Source: Stereum hirsutum FP-91666 SS1 (lineage: Eukaryota; Basidiomycota; Agaricomycetes; Russulales; Stereaceae). Taken from it: a stretch of 64,000 nucleotides of DNA. Under the pieces are notes generated by a model. That model saw only the letters and a list, made by a program, of their open reading frames with translations, was not told the origin of the DNA and did not search any database. Shown here one piece after another: positions 1 through 11,836 of the stretch. The position numbers and the translations under genes were made by a program. Numbering within the stretch: position 1 is the stretch's first letter; each line of letters opens with the position of its first letter. Location of the stretch: positions 967,925 to 1,031,924 of the forward strand of contig NW_006763133.1 of assembly GCF_000264905.1 (NCBI RefSeq), written 5' to 3'.

Positions 1-1
1 G

Positions 2-136
2 TGGGCCGTTGAGGTGGAGAGATTGGCGAAACACACTGTTCCTGAAGAGTCGGACACAGACAGCCTTCAGCCGACTGGGCCTCTGGCGAAGCCGTCTCAG
101 GGTGGTTGGGTCAGGTGGACATGCTTGACGAGATAG
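2..136 (+). CDS. 3' end of an unrecognised gene entering from the left edge (partial)
   Basis: Reading from base 2 there is an open frame of 44 codons ending in TAG at 134-136. It has a protein-like composition: an acidic stretch (VPEESDTDSLQP) followed by a Trp/Gly-rich tail (GGWVRW). No family is recognisable from so short a piece. The frame is open from the first complete codon, so the gene, if real, starts to the left of the window. An intron close to the end (GTGGAC near 115) cannot be excluded. The alternative is chance openness. Confidence 0.3.
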   Translation, partial: WAVEVERLAKHTVPEESDTDSLQPTGPLAKPSQGGWVRWTCLTR

Positions 137-794
137 TCAAGGATTAGACGATGTTTCGGGCAGCAGCGGACACATTGGACAGTTTGTGCAGAATGGTTTT
201 GCACTCCGGCGCATTTTCTCGTTCACATCTTTCTGACTGTCATTGTATTTTTGTTGTACCACTTTATCATCATGTCTGCTCTGAACACGCCGTGTACTGT
301 TCGTATAAATATATGGGCAACCTTTCCATTTCTGCAAACCACGTGAGACGACACTTTTTCATAGTCTGCCAGATCGGAGTGGCCCAAGAGGTTGTTGGCA
401 CAAGGTGGCGCGCGCGCACTTTAGCGCGCAAACCGCTATTTGCAAATCGCCGAGCCACTTCTTCCGCAACTGCGTCTCCCCGCATTGTCTCCAGTTCCAA
501 CAAGCTTTGTTTTGTAACTCGCTTTCTATGCATTGCTGTATGTGAAACATCACCTCCCTCGGGAGCCCGGTTCCCCACATAAACATAGTCATCTATCTTC
601 AACTCTTCCATCATCGACGTCAGACCCCCTCATGACCACACCAATGGTCTTCGGATTGCGCCTATGTCGATTCATCCTTGGGCAATTCTCTCATACTAAG
701 GACCTATAGATGTACTTTCGGGTATAAATAATCACTCTGTGTAGCATCCAACAGAATCTCACCCTTGTCGTGCCAGCCAGACTTTTTGCCAAAG
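137..794. other. Intergenic region upstream of the dihydroxyacetone kinase gene
   Basis: No gene is supported. A minus-strand frame of 114 codons (614 to 270) and an overlapping plus-strand frame (151-582) are open, but neither shows a family signature, a signal peptide or splice structure. The last 100 bases before 795 should hold the promoter and 5' UTR of the kinase gene, including an AT-rich TATAAATA-like stretch at about 723-730. Confidence 0.4.
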
Positions 795-3076
795 ATGTCG
801 GACAAGCACGTCTTCAACTCCTCCGAGGGCCTTGTTCTCAAGTCACTTCGAGGTGCAGTTGCACTCGACCCAGCTTTACGTCTGTAAGCCCTCAACGATC
901 ATTTGATCTGCTCTCAAGTTATAGTCGCTTATACCATCATGCCTCTCTATCATCTTCCGTGTCGACTGCTGGGTGCATACTATTCAGCCACGCCCCGTCC
1001 AAGACCGTCTACATAGCTTCCCCTCCACCGAACGACCGTGTGGCCCTCATCGCAGGAGGTGGAGCGGGACATGAACCCGCCCATGTATCCTACACCGGTT
1101 CCGGAATGCTCGCTGCCTCCGTCTCGGGCGATATTTTCGCCAGCCCCAGCGCGAAACAGATCCTCATCGCCATCGAGCTCGCGCTTCTCACCTCTGTCCC
1201 CGGCGCTCTCGACCAAGGGACTGATCTTTGGACTAAGAAAGACCTGAAGCAGGTCCTCCTAATCATCAACAACTATACTGGCGACCGTCTCAACTTTGGC
1301 CTCGCACTCACTCGCGCACGTTCCCTATACCCACACCTCGCTATCGATTCCGTTGTCGTGGCAGATGACGTATCGCTTCTCAAGTCTCAATCAGGATCGT
1401 TGGTTGGTCCGAGAGGATTGGCTGGGAATATATTGGTCTGTAAAGTTTTGGGAGCGTATGTGCAGACGGGAGCGCAGTTAGGCGACGTGAAGAGGATGGG
1501 AGATGCTATTGTCGGGGCATTACGCAGTGTAGGGGTAGGGCTGGAGCATTGTCATGTTCCTGGGAGGAAGAGGGAGGGTTCTGCGGAAGAGGGAGACGCA
1601 GAGACGCAGGTTGGCGAGAAGGGAGGAAGGTGTGAGGTCGGGATGGGGCTGCACAACGAGCCAGGTGTAAGGAGGGGTATGTTCGGAAGCGCCGAGGGGC
1701 TCGTGGGCGAGATGCTCGATCTAATCTTGACTTCCGGACTGAGCGAGAAAGGGACTGAAGCCGAGGTTGAAGAGGAAGCAGAGGAATTTGTGAGAATCGG
1801 GAAGACGGCGGAGGAGACAGATGAGGTGGTTTTGTTCATCAATAACTTGGGAGGAATGTCCCAGCTTGAGATGGGCGCCTTGGTAGAGGATGCAGTCATG
1901 CAGCTTCGTATGTTTTGCCCGCTCCATTTTGATGGTCAATCGCTAGGTTCGCTTACTACGTTCAAATTTTCGTGGGCAGGTGCAATCAATATCCATCCTA
2001 AACGTATCTACTCTTCATCATATATGACCTCTCTCAACGCACCTGGGTTCTCCGTATCCCTCCTTAACGTCTCTCTTACTCGCCGCACCCTCTCCGCCAC
2101 CAGTCAAATTGATCAACTCATCGAAAACATCGACGTCCTTGCCCTTCTCGACGCTCCAACCACCGCTCATTCTTGGCTCGGAACCCGATCATGGCCCATC
2201 GCCTCCATCCGTTCTTATGAGAGAGAAGAGGCCGAGGCTGATCGCCTGCTTCGCTATTTGAACCGTGGCAGTGAGGATGGCAATGGTACCCTCACCGGAG
2301 ATCGAGAAAGCACGACCTATTGGCGTGATGCAGACATATCCGTGAGTGTAGTGGAGAGTGGTATCAGGGGTGCTTGTGAGAAAGTATTGGAGTGTGAGGG
2401 CGAGATGACGAGGTTCGATACAGTTGTGGGAGATGGTGATTGTGGCGAGACATTCGCGAAGGGTGCGCGAGGTACGTCACAGGCTTACAACTCGGTGAAT
2501 GTCAAGATATACTGATGTTTGTGGCTATTCTTTGCAGCGGTACTTCAAGCACTCGACAGCGGAGATCTAGACATCAAGACACTGGACCCACCAGCCCTGA
2601 TGTGTCGTCTCGGAGAAATCTTAGAGGACAATATGGGCGGAACGATTGGTGCAATCCTCGCGATCTTCTTCACCTCCCTCTCCACATCCGTCCCCAGCGT
2701 GCCCTCCCAGCCTTGGCATACGTCTCCTTCCCAGGCCCTTTCGTCACTATCTGCACACACCCCGGCCAAACCCGGCGATCGAACTCTCGTGGACGCTCTT
2801 AAGCCATTCTGCAATCATCTTGTAGTTGGCGGCGAGGATGGTGCGGGCGCGAGGTCCATGGATGTCGCCGTAAAGAACGCGAGAGATGGGGCAGAAAGCA
2901 CGAGAGGGATGAAGGCGAAACTGGGGAGGGCTGTGTATGTCGGTGATGGTGGAAATGGCGATGCGAGCGCGGCGAAAGCAGGTTCGGAAGATGGACTGCC
3001 CCCCGATCCGGGAGCTTGGGGTGTGGCGGCGGTTGTGGAGGGATTGTGGGAGGGGATGAAGAAGGGAGCCTCTTAG
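795..3076 (+). CDS. DAK1: Dihydroxyacetone kinase (DhaK-DhaL type)
   Basis: ATP-dependent dihydroxyacetone/glyceraldehyde kinase of glycerol metabolism and triose detoxification, normally cytosolic. Exons 795-883, 988-1907, 1980-2471 and 2538-3076 join in frame to 679 codons, with GT-AG introns of 104, 72 and 66 bp. The N-terminal DAK1 (DhaK) domain has the substrate-binding loop GGGAGHEPAH, whose His forms the hemiaminal with dihydroxyacetone in the family, followed by HNEPG and NNLGG. The C-terminal DAK2 (DhaL) domain begins at the last part of exon 3 and has the nucleotide/Mg motif GDGDCG. The start chosen is the ATG at 795, which gives the family-typical N-terminus (M-S-D-K-H-V-F-N). A charged Glu-rich segment between residues of about 220 and 300 makes the protein longer than the usual 580-600. 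Identification is firm. Confidence 0.95.
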
Positions 3077-3768
3077 AGCATTTTGAACTTGTATCTTACT
3101 GGCCGAGAAGAAGGATTGTCTGCGTACGTGTAACTCCATCTGATTCATCTATGTTTTGCTGGATACTTTTGTGGATCACGTCGAATGCTGCTGTCCCCAC
3201 GTTATACATCCTCTGCCCGGTTAACTCCTCCCCATTCAATACCAAGACTGGGGACTACTCGTACCCTTCGTCCTCGGAGGACTCAGCCGCCTTATGTCTT
3301 CGTATTCGAACCGGCTGCCGAGCTCTCTGGTGATCATTACGAGTACTTGGTGCGGAAACAGGGCGGAACACTGGCTACGGCCGGCTCAGTTCGTCGGAGT
3401 CTAGCGATATGAGACGGCCAGAAACGTATTGATGAATTACTAAGTACGCGGGGGACAGACAATTATACAGATGTAAGGAGTGTGTGTACCAGAGCAAAGA
3501 GAAAGCAGAAGATACAAGGAGTGTGCGCATGATTGGAGAGAGATGAAACCGATACAGTGAGTGTGTGCGAGGTGGGGGATATGAGATACAATGAGTGTGT
3601 CGGCTATGTCAGCTGTCGTGCGTGTCCATACGCCTACCAGAGGCTTGGCAAGATACACAAGAATGAATGAACCCGAGAAAACAACATTGGAAAAAGTTGA
3701 TAGGGAAAGAGAAAATTGGCGGCCAGCGTCCTTCGTGAAGCCCTCGAGGGAGTCAACCCAGTCGATGC
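3077..3768. other. Convergent intergenic region
   Basis: It lies between the 3' ends of the dihydroxyacetone kinase gene (+) and the kinase-like gene (-). Open frames here have no recognisable content. It is probably two 3' UTRs and terminators. Short repeats of the word GAGTGTGTG occur around 3478-3600. Confidence 0.4.
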
Positions 3769-4630
3769 CTAGATGGTGTCGTCCATGTTGACAAACTTCC
3801 GCTCCATGTTGTACAGCTCCCGGCATTGGTTGGGATTGGGATCGATACTATCCCCAATCGTGGGACAAGTGTCGCACTCGTGCAAGATGGCGTCCGTGAA
3901 GTCGACGATGAACAGCTTCGGGCCTTTCATGACGAAGTGACGGAAATCGCTTTTGAGATGCCTGTGCATGACACCGGCCTGGTGCAGCTTATACGTCGCG
4001 ACCATGATGAGACGACTAGGCAGAATTGGAAACATAACTGGTCAGGCTATGACCTAGGAAAGGAAAATGGAAGTAAACATACACAAATTCCTCCTGATCC
4101 TCAATGTAAAGCTGGGAACCATCGCAGTACTCGGTGACCAAACACGAGACTTCGCCGAGGTTCTTGTCTTCTGCTGTGTAGAACCCATAGAACACCGGTA
4201 CCACCTCGTCCTGGAGCGCTGCAAGATGGGTATCGTAGAAACGACCTTCTTTCTCTAAGGCTTTGGATTCCTCGGGTCCATGGCCGACCTTGACGCAGAC
4301 AATGATAGGTCGATTATCGTAGCGAGGCGGGTCAATCTGCACGAGCTCACCGCGGAAGACGCGAAACAAAGTCTGAGATTCGTGCGGAGAGCGGCAAGGC
4401 GTTTCTGGGAAAAAGTGACGTGCAGCGGGACAGTGGCCTGTGATCGCTTCGCAAAGTGTGATCTGCGTGAGACTTGGGCGGAAGGGGTAGGTGTCGCCAA
4501 CGAGAGTGCGGGTCGATGAGCCGGGGAAATGGATCTGAAGACGACTGCTACCTTGACTGGCGGATCTAGTCAAAGTCCTAGGCCTAGCGTGGTCGACGTT
4601 CACAGAGATGTTCAACGGGGAGAGAAGCAT
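3769..4630 (-). CDS. Degenerate protein-kinase-like protein
   Basis: Exons 4630-4083 and 4015-3769 join through a 67-bp GT-AG intron to 264 codons. The C-terminal half has a compressed kinase catalytic core: AGVMHRHLK, then RHFV, then FIVDFTDA. This resembles the kinase-like proteins that are numerous in Agaricomycetes, where the family form is AGV.HGDL...RHF....IDF..A. The Asp of the catalytic loop is His here (H-R-H-L), while the Asp of the DFG-equivalent DF motif is kept. The N-terminal part includes a VTEYCDG hinge-like segment. The protein is short for a kinase (a full domain is about 260-280 residues and glycine-loop elements are not evident), so catalytic activity is doubtful. An ATG at 4630 was chosen because upstream in-frame codons lack ATG. 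Confidence 0.6.
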
Positions 4631-5671
4631 TTTTGACAGAGGACACAAAAGAGGGATGTGGAAGATATAGATAATGCTGAAGCTATCGAAGCTGGGCGTG
4701 TGGGCGTTCTATGGCAGACAAACGTCCAGAGCAGGGCGCGTTATATACCGCTCCGTAAGCGCTGCCGTAAGGGGAGAGATAAACAAAGATCGTCGGTTAG
4801 TAATGGGATCTAGACGATGTGACACGGCAGAAACGTGAACGATTGTGCCCTCAATTTGTTGGCATTTCAAATGTTAGTCCGTAGGGTACAGAAGTTGCGT
4901 AAAAAAGAAGAAAATGTATTTAGGCTTGGTGCTAGCGGTCGTATGGAGGCCAGAATCGAAGCTCTGTGGAAGCCCAAAGCGTCCAGTCCTTTGAGAGCAG
5001 CAAATCCGGTGCCGGTTCCGAGTTGTGCCCGTCGGGAATTTACTTGGATCTATCACAAGATAGGCAGGGTCCTTGTGTTTTGCTAGAAAGAGTGACTGCA
5101 CAATAATATCAAGAGGTCACCAAGAACATTTGGAAGAATCTATCGCCGGCGCTAGAGTCTGCTAGAGTCGAAAAGGTCAAAAAGAGGAATGTTGAAAGAA
5201 ATCAACGTAACGTTTAATTGACACCGCCCGGCGCGCTCCGCCGCTTGCCAACCAAGGCCGACCGGTCCGAGCGCCGGCCGCTTCGGCCTGGGCTCCATTT
5301 CGCCTGGACAACTCCAGGAACTCGAGCCTTCAACTCATTCACAAATACCCGGGTACCATCACCGAAGTACTGAAGCTCTCACTTGAACTATGCGGCATCC
5401 AGGATCCCCTTCGTGCATCTGTCTGCTCTGTTTATATGGCAAATCTTGGTGTAGTTGGCCGCCGTGGAGTAACAGAACTTCGATGAGAGCTTTCGGCTCC
5501 GACAGGCTACATGCAGCGACTCAGATGGTATCTCAGGCTTCGAGTCAAAACACCCTATGCCTTTAAAACCCGCTGTCGTCTAGCCTTGAAGACAGACTCT
5601 AACCAAGTGGACACCATCATCTAAGATATCGCTCGCTTCTCCAGTCCTCCCCCTCTGAGCTGCTAAGCATC
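4631..5671. other. Divergent intergenic region with GC-rich block
   Basis: About 1 kb between the kinase-like gene (-) and the reductase gene (+). No supported gene was found; two overlapping 75-83 codon frames at 4835-5101 lack any signature. A GC-rich block lies at about 5226-5300. It is presumably the two promoters. Confidence 0.4.
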
Positions 5672-6970
5672 ATGTCAGCTAATACTACAGGCGACTTTCA
5701 CGCTCTCGTGGTAGGCGCATCTGGTCTCGCAGGTTGGGCCGTCGTCGACCAACTGATGCGACACTATCCTGAAGAGGGCGTCTTTAGCAAGGTCACAGCC
5801 TTGACTAACCGCCCGCTCGATGTGGCCAAATCGTTTTGGCCTCAACCCGTCCTCGGTCGACCAGAACTTCAGCTAGCGTCAGGCGTGAATCTCCTCGAGG
5901 GCTCTGCAGAGGATGTGGCGGAACTGCTGAGGACTAAGGTCAAGAATACCGAAAGCATCACACACGTCTTTCATTTTGGTTTGTGATCCCTTAGTTTCTC
6001 TATTTTTTTTCAAGACTAATTTTGGCATGCGACGACAGCGAACAAGGTCATGGCTGATCCTCTCGAGGACGTCAAAGTCAGCGTCGGGATGCTCGAGCGG
6101 ATCGTAGGCGCTGTCGCACTCCTCTCACCAAATCTCATGTTCGTCGCATTTCCCGGCGGTCAGATGGGCTACGGGATATACCAGCCCGGTGGAACCTATA
6201 AATCTCCGTATCATGAAGCTCTTCCCCGAGTGCCACCTCCTTTGGGCGACGGGATCCCCTACTACGCCATGCGTGACAAATTGGACGAGATGATGGCAGG
6301 AAAGAAGTGGACGTGGTGCGAAGTCTGTCCGGATGCAATCGTAAGTCTCTCGGTTTTCTTTTCTTTCCGACATATCTTGTATTTTCTCACGCCGGAGGCC
6401 GAACAGATTGGTTTCGCTCCGAACGGCTCTGCCCTAAGCCTTGCAGGGCATTGGGCCACCTGGCTCTCGACATATCGTCTCGTAAACGGAAGGGGTGCTC
6501 GCGTTCACTTCCCCGGTACGATGAAAGCCTACAACGCACTATTCAACGATGCCTCGTCATCACTCATTGCACGTCAAACCATCTGGGCCTCTCTGCACCC
6601 TCTGAAATCCTCCCGCCAACTCTTCAACGTCGCCGACTCCGCTTCACCGTCGTCATGGCGAGACCGCTGGCCGCGCGTTGCAGCGTACTTTGGCTTGGAA
6701 GGGGTGGGGCCCGCGGACGAGCCGGAAAAGGAGCTGAAGCCAGGGGAGTACGTGATGAAGTACAAGTCAGTGCTGGAGGAGATGGGGTTTGGAGGTAGCC
6801 AAATATTTGTTCCAGAGTGGTTGGATGGGTATGGATTTGCGCTCGACTTCGACAGGGCATTGTCGCTGAACAAAATCCGCGAGGCGGGGTTTATGGAAGA
6901 AGGTGAGGAGAGCTGGACGAAGGCATTTGACATGTTCAGAGAGGCGGGAATGATCCCTAGACTGGACTAA
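5672..6970 (+). CDS. PRISE-family (progesterone 5-beta-reductase/iridoid synthase-like) NAD(P)-dependent reductase
   Basis: Exons 5672-5978, 6039-6340 and 6407-6970 give 390 codons with short GT-AG introns. Near the N-terminus is a Rossmann motif GASGLAGWAVVDQL (GxxGxxG). The order then follows the PRISE branch of atypical short-chain reductases: ITHVFHFA, FVAFPGGQMGYGIY, a Lys/Tyr-containing YYAMRDKLDEM segment, WTWCEVCPDAIIGFAPNGSALSL, then a C-terminal substrate domain rich in aromatic residues. Proteins of this family reduce enone C=C bonds of steroids, iridoids and small enones with NADPH. In fungi they appear in secondary metabolism and detoxification, and substrates are mostly unknown. 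No biosynthetic cluster partners lie nearby, so the substrate cannot be inferred. Confidence 0.85.
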
Positions 6971-7725
6971 GAGCTGTGTGGTTACTATGGTGCAATGGGC
7001 CGAAAGTACTAGACATTCATATTGATTAGTGTCGATCGTGTTGCGTCTTTCTCGATAGCGTGAGGTCTTACGAATGGTATGGATGATATTGACAATGAGT
7101 AGTTGGAGGGGTCAGGGACGTGCAATCTAGCACCCTTTTCTCGTATTTGGGAAGGCCAGATGCTCCGTACATCCTTCGAGTCTCGGCTTGAGTGAGTGGC
7201 GTCATGATAGATGTGGCAACGCACGGACATCAGGATCCTCAGCGCACCTCTCTTCGATGCCCACGTTCAACGGAGACACAGGTTCACAGAATAGCACATC
7301 AAACATGGAAGCAACATATGTTATGTGATATTAAGATTACACGAGCTTGCAGGGACCATATGCCCACAAAGCGTCAAGCAGCAATACCAAGGACCAGAAA
7401 CAGAGAACCTAGGCTACAAATGATCGGACCAATAGAAAGGCCCGATACAATGAGAAAGTAGTGATACAGTAAGTGAAGCAAAGCAGGGGGGGTGGGATAG
7501 TAAGGATGAAGTACAACTACTGATATATTCGATACCGTGCCAATTGAGTCTAGAAGTCCGCGTGTTGGGTGGTGAGTCCGTGAGGTGATTAGTCCCGAAT
7601 TGTATGATTATAGGAATGTAGAGATGGTTTGTCGTGGCAAGAGTCATCATCGAGAGACGTTGCGTAGGCGTTATACGTTGCAAACGTTTCAGAAAACAAG
7701 TCGTAAATCACCATCACCAGACCGC
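6971..7725. other. Convergent intergenic region
   Basis: It separates the 3' ends of the PRISE reductase (+) and the four-helix membrane protein (-). Several 60-90 codon frames overlap each other on both strands without any family feature. I see no gene or repeat. Confidence 0.4.
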
Positions 7726-8920
7726 TCACAGAGCGGTCGGACTCGAGCGGAACATCGGGGCACCTGTAGGTCTTGGCATTGACACGGGAGATGAAGCTCT
7801 TGGAGGCTCATCCGTGCTCGTGTGAGTATCAGTAGTGTAGCGGGGGAGGGACTCGAGTGGGCGCGTGAGGAGGAAACCTGCGAAAAATGGGTATGTCAAT
7901 TCACGGAACAATGCTCAGAAAGCAAAAGAGAAAGGCGCACCCTTCAATCCAGCCTTCTTCTCCCCTTGCCTTCCGAATCCAAAAGAACTCTTATCCATCG
8001 AACCCTTCTCCCCAAACTCCAGCGGATCCGCCTTCCTCCCACCAAACAACGATTGCCTAAACGTCGACCTCGCTCCCTTGTTCCCATTCCCATTCGCACC
8101 ACTTCCAGTATAATGAGACGTAACCGCAGTGGTACCAGTCATTTGAGCCTGAACGGGCAGGACACTGGCGGAACCAGAGCGCCAAGCGCGGATGCTACGT
8201 TTGGATTTGGCTGATTCACGGAAGATGAGACCGAGGAGCATATTCACACAGCCGAGGGCAAAAAGGAAGAAGGCGGCGACGAGAGTAAAGTCGTCACAAT
8301 GGTGAGAAAGAATGGTAGCTCCGATCCTATTCGTCAAAAGGAGTTACAAAGACAAGCATATCAGCATATGGACACAAAAGCGTGGGAGCCGAAGGAATGG
8401 AGAACATCGATGAATACGTACAGGCCTTGAAAGATCCCAAGCGGCCCCAAACCAAAGTTCGATCCGAGAACAGGGAAGAAACGATCGAAGAAGGGCATAG
8501 GCCAGGACACCTCGGAGAGAAAGAGGAAGATGACCTGGAAGATGATAAAGAGTCGATTGACAACAGCCCAGAAGACGCCGGCGGGTTGGTTTGGAACAGT
8601 ACTGTCCCTATTGTTCATCGTATCATTACGCGTTGCGTCAGTCTGAGTTATAGGTGAAGAGATAAAATGTGCATAGAAGACGCACTCGATATAATCACAG
8701 TTCGCAGAATCCGACTCCGAACCCGCTGCTTCAAATTCATTTACGGCTCGGACGTCGGTGACCATGACGAAGATGGAGCTTGCGAAGACTAGAATGAGGG
8801 CGACGACGCTTAGGAATCGGATGGCGTTCAGGCCATAGAAGAAGACTGAGAATAACCAAAAATTTAGATTGGTTTTGGGATGAAATGAGAAACGGGAGAC
8901 CTACGAGCACGAGGAGCCAT
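7726..8920 (-). CDS. Four-helix integral membrane protein, uncharacterised fungal family
   Basis: Five exons (8920-8905, 8845-8686, 8607-8422, 8326-7941, 7877-7726) join in frame to 299 codons. The first exon codes only M-A-P-R-A plus one base. Four hydrophobic segments are visible: around residues 6-35 (ALILVFASSIFVMV), two in exon 3 (NRLFIIFQVIFLFLSEV and GPLGIFQGLIG), and one at the start of exon 4 (FTLVAAFFLFALGCVNMLLG). Between the first two lies an acidic Cys-containing loop (CDYIED) and the conserved STVPNQPAGVFWAV. The remaining 150 residues are a basic, Ser/Gly-rich cytosolic-type tail. I recognise the layout as a conserved fungal DUF-type family but know no function. The last intron has a weaker GTGCGC donor; without it the protein would end a few residues later in a different tail. 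Confidence 0.7.
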
Positions 8921-9796
8921 GGGAGTGGGGTACAAAGAGTTATTGCTTTGGCTTCAGCGTAGGGTGTAGATAGAACAGTACAGGCGACCAAGCACCAAGA
9001 GAAAATCTAAGAGAACAAGGGAATGGGACAGTAAAGCGAGAGTGGCAGGGTAGTGAGGTGTAGTGGAAGAAAAAAATCGACGCCCGAACACACTCGCGCT
9101 CTGCATTATAAACTCAAGACCCACGAGGCGCAAACACGATACACGGCCGCGCCGTTGTTTACGTTACGAGCGCGTCAAAGAGGACAACAGGACCAGCCGC
9201 CAAGAGTGCCTGACGGCTCAAAAGACAATGCTGAACCCAGCCGCGTTATTGTGGCTGAACAAAAGGAGCCGGGGCAAAGTCGAGGTTCCATTGTTCCCCT
9301 TTAGGCGCGCGTCGCGGGTCTGGACACGAGGAGCGTTACGTAACACTATTTTTGGGTTGTACAGCCTCGATTGGGAAGGAAGTATTTCTGTTGCGTCGGT
9401 GCTTGAGAAAATGCGAAGATGGCTTTGTTCTCGGAAAGTCCAAAGGGCGGGGCGCGTTGATGCTGTAAAATTGTGGGCATCTCCTGCTGCCAAATATACG
9501 ACGCACCGCATGGTAAATATCGCTCCGACGATACAGGTACTAGTCGTTGCATGGCCCCGCTGAAATTGGCCCTTCCGATGAACGACTCTACTGTAGTTCT
9601 TGGGTAGTGCTGAACATTTAACCAGGGCTCTTACTTCTATCTACACAGCCCCTCATGCACCGCCATCCTCAATATAGATTATTTTCAGTTAGGAGATCTA
9701 AAACAAGGATAGGAGGAATTGTGACGTAGACGATTGGCGCGACGGCCGAGTCGGAGCTTATGCCCACGCGGAAAAACGACGAGAGCAGGATGAAAG
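8921..9796. other. Intergenic region upstream of the four-helix protein
   Basis: It contains the promoter of the membrane protein gene on the minus strand and the 3' side of SLM3. A plus-strand frame at 9063-9563 (about 166 codons, beginning with GTG rather than ATG) has a basic, low-information composition and no splice or domain evidence, so it is not called. Confidence 0.4.
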
Positions 9797-11728
9797 CTAC
9801 CCCAATGTCGTATTGGGACCAGCTACCTCGACATCGACGATATTACCACACCCAAGACATCGATCTCCATCCCAAAGCACCGCCGTTTGTCCGGTCGCAA
9901 CAGCCTTCTGCGGTTCGTCGAACGTAATGGTGATCCCGCCGTCATTCGACCTAGAGCACACGTTCAAGACGCGAACGTAAGGCGACAAGTAGTATGTTAG
10001 GATTAGCATAGTTGAACGAGACGAGGAGTAGACGTGAAAGTGGCGATGTCCCTGTACTGACCTGGTCACCGAACATCCCACATCCGTCATCCTATGCCTA
10101 AACTGCGTTCTCGCCCTCAATCCTCTTCTTGTATCAACTCCTTCCGGTTCTTTTTCACCTAGAGATCCGGAGGCCTCCAGACCGGGAAGAACCTCGTCGG
10201 GGGATATCCAACTCCAGTGTCTTGAACGAATCTTCGAGACCCAAAGGTTCTCGTTCCTAGAGATCGTTGTTAGCTAACCCTCTGCAAACACCGCTGCATT
10301 CTGAGGTTATATAGCATGAGTGAGGACCAGAAAGAAATGTCCACTCACCCTCCCTGGACAACGTAAATCGCGTTCCTCTCCTTGTCCTTCCGACATACGA
10401 ACGTCTTCTTAGACATGCCCGCGAGTTTGGCGCCTTGGCCAATGGTATAAGTCCATAGGCCTTGATGCTCGCCAAGTATTTCACCTGTGCTGAGGTCCAT
10501 TATGGGGCCGGGTTTTGGTGGAATGTATGAAGCTGTTAATGCATTAGAGATCAAATATTAGTCCTTTACATCTGTAGGGGGATGTTAGGAGAGGAAGATG
10601 AAGAACGGTGTGATGTTTTAAGCAGACTGAGCGGGCCCGGTACTTGTGATGTGCGGTCCAAGGTAGCAGCCTGAAAGCCAGAAACCGGAGAGCAAATGAC
10701 GCAAAGTAGAACTCACCCAAAAAGTCATTAAACTTCCGTTTTTCGCCAACGAAACACAGCCCCATACTCTCGTCCCTCTTCGCCGTGACTAATTCAGCTC
10801 TGCTCGCAATCTCCCGTACTTCGGACTTGAGCAGGTCTTGGAGGGGAAATATAGATTTGGCGAGGCTAGGTTCACCGATGGATGAGAGATAGAATGTTTG
10901 ATCTTTCGTGCGGTCGCGAGATCGGAGAAGGTGCGGACGATGGGTCGTTGGATGGTGGGACTTTCGAGCATAGTGGCCTGAAACACAACGGTAAGGTAAC
11001 TGCAAAGCGAACGGCAGATATAAAGCGACGAACCGGTGGCGAGGAATTGAGTATCGGTGTCGCGTGTGAGGCGGTCGAGAAGTGCGCCAAACTTGACTTC
11101 TCTAGATAGCAAGGATAAGATCTACGACGACTGAAAGCAATGGGAAAAGACTGCGTACTTGTTGCACCAAATGTCAGGATTAGGCGTATCACCTGCCTCC
11201 CAAGCTTTCAGGGAAGGTTCAAACACACGAGTCCAATACTCTCTCGACAAGTCGATCTAAGCTTGTGTTCATCGTCAACACACGACCCATATCTTCACGC
11301 ATGCAAGGTTTGAGAGGTGGACAAACCATAGTACAGGGTATGTCGAGTTGGCGACAGACTTGTTGGACGTCATTCCAGTCCTTCTTCCACTCACAGCCTT
11401 CGTCCGTGCCGGACTCATCGCGAGTATCCCAGTTACGCATGAAGACAGCAGATAGATCATAATCCTTCGATACGGTAAGACAAATATATCAGGAAAAGGA
11501 ACAACAGATGCCCAGCGAACCTGTTCTGCCAGCAATTTTGCAGTTACGGAGGAGTCGACCCCGCCAGACATGGCCACCACAACTAAGAACACATACGAGC
11601 ATCAGACAGCGAGTCGCATAGATATCAAGCAAGTACAGACCTTTGTCGCCCTTCTTTGGATACAGCGAGCGTGCATGATGAGCATACGACGATAGAGCCC
11701 TGGTAAATGTCCGGGCTGCAGGGAGCAT
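9797..11728 (-). CDS. SLM3: Mitochondrial tRNA-specific 2-thiouridylase (MnmA/MTU1 family)
   Basis: Thiolates the wobble uridine of mitochondrial tRNAs (Lys, Glu, Gln). Nine exons (11728-11641, 11582-11521, 11464-11327, 11256-11159, 11101-11034, 10977-10717, 10532-10349, 10256-10062, 9950-9797) join to 415 codons. The first 25 or so residues (MLPAARTFTRALSSYAHHAR) form an Arg/Ala/Ser-rich mitochondrial presequence. The PP-loop SGGVDSS follows at once. The two catalytic cysteines are in the expected settings: TPNPDIWCN and SMGLCFVGEKRKF. Further family landmarks are VKFGALLDR, ATGHYARK, DQTFYLSS, YIPPKPGPI, GLWTYTIGQGAK and the C-terminal AVLWDGDRCLGCG. The intron 10716-10533 is unusually long (184 bp). 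The gene is divergent from ILV2, 246 bp apart. Confidence 0.95.
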
Positions 11729-11829
11729 GGACGGTGGCAACTGGCAAGGACGTCGACGCCACTCGAGTGAAAAATAGGGCAATTATTTCTCACGTGCGAT
11801 TCCCACGGTGGCATCGGACTATCGGGGGT

Positions 11830-11836
11830 TGAGTCA
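11830..11836. promoter_or_regulatory. Gcn4/Cpc1-type TGAGTCA site between SLM3 and ILV2
   Basis: A perfect palindromic-type TGAGTCA heptamer lies in the 246-bp divergent promoter, 139 bp before the ILV2 start codon. This is the recognition sequence of Gcn4/CpcA bZIP activators, which are known to control amino-acid biosynthesis genes including ILV2 in fungi. A single heptamer can occur by chance, so function is inferred. Confidence 0.5.

Noticed and set aside
151..614. Two overlapping open frames on opposite strands near the left edge
   Set aside because: They overlap each other in antisense, lack splice or domain support, and the minus frame has no recognisable family.
5226..5300. GC-rich patch that might be an island or inserted element
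   Set aside because: No inverted or direct repeat ends are visible and it lies in an ordinary divergent promoter spacer.
9063..9563. 166-codon plus-strand open frame
   Set aside because: It starts with GTG, has basic low-information composition and no domain, and lies in the promoter side of the four-helix protein gene.
9733..9765. tRNA Leu/Ser-like start (GCGCGACGGCCGAGTCGG)
   Set aside because: It resembles an A box, but no matching B box (GGTTCGANNCC) or closing acceptor stem follows, so a tRNA cannot be folded.
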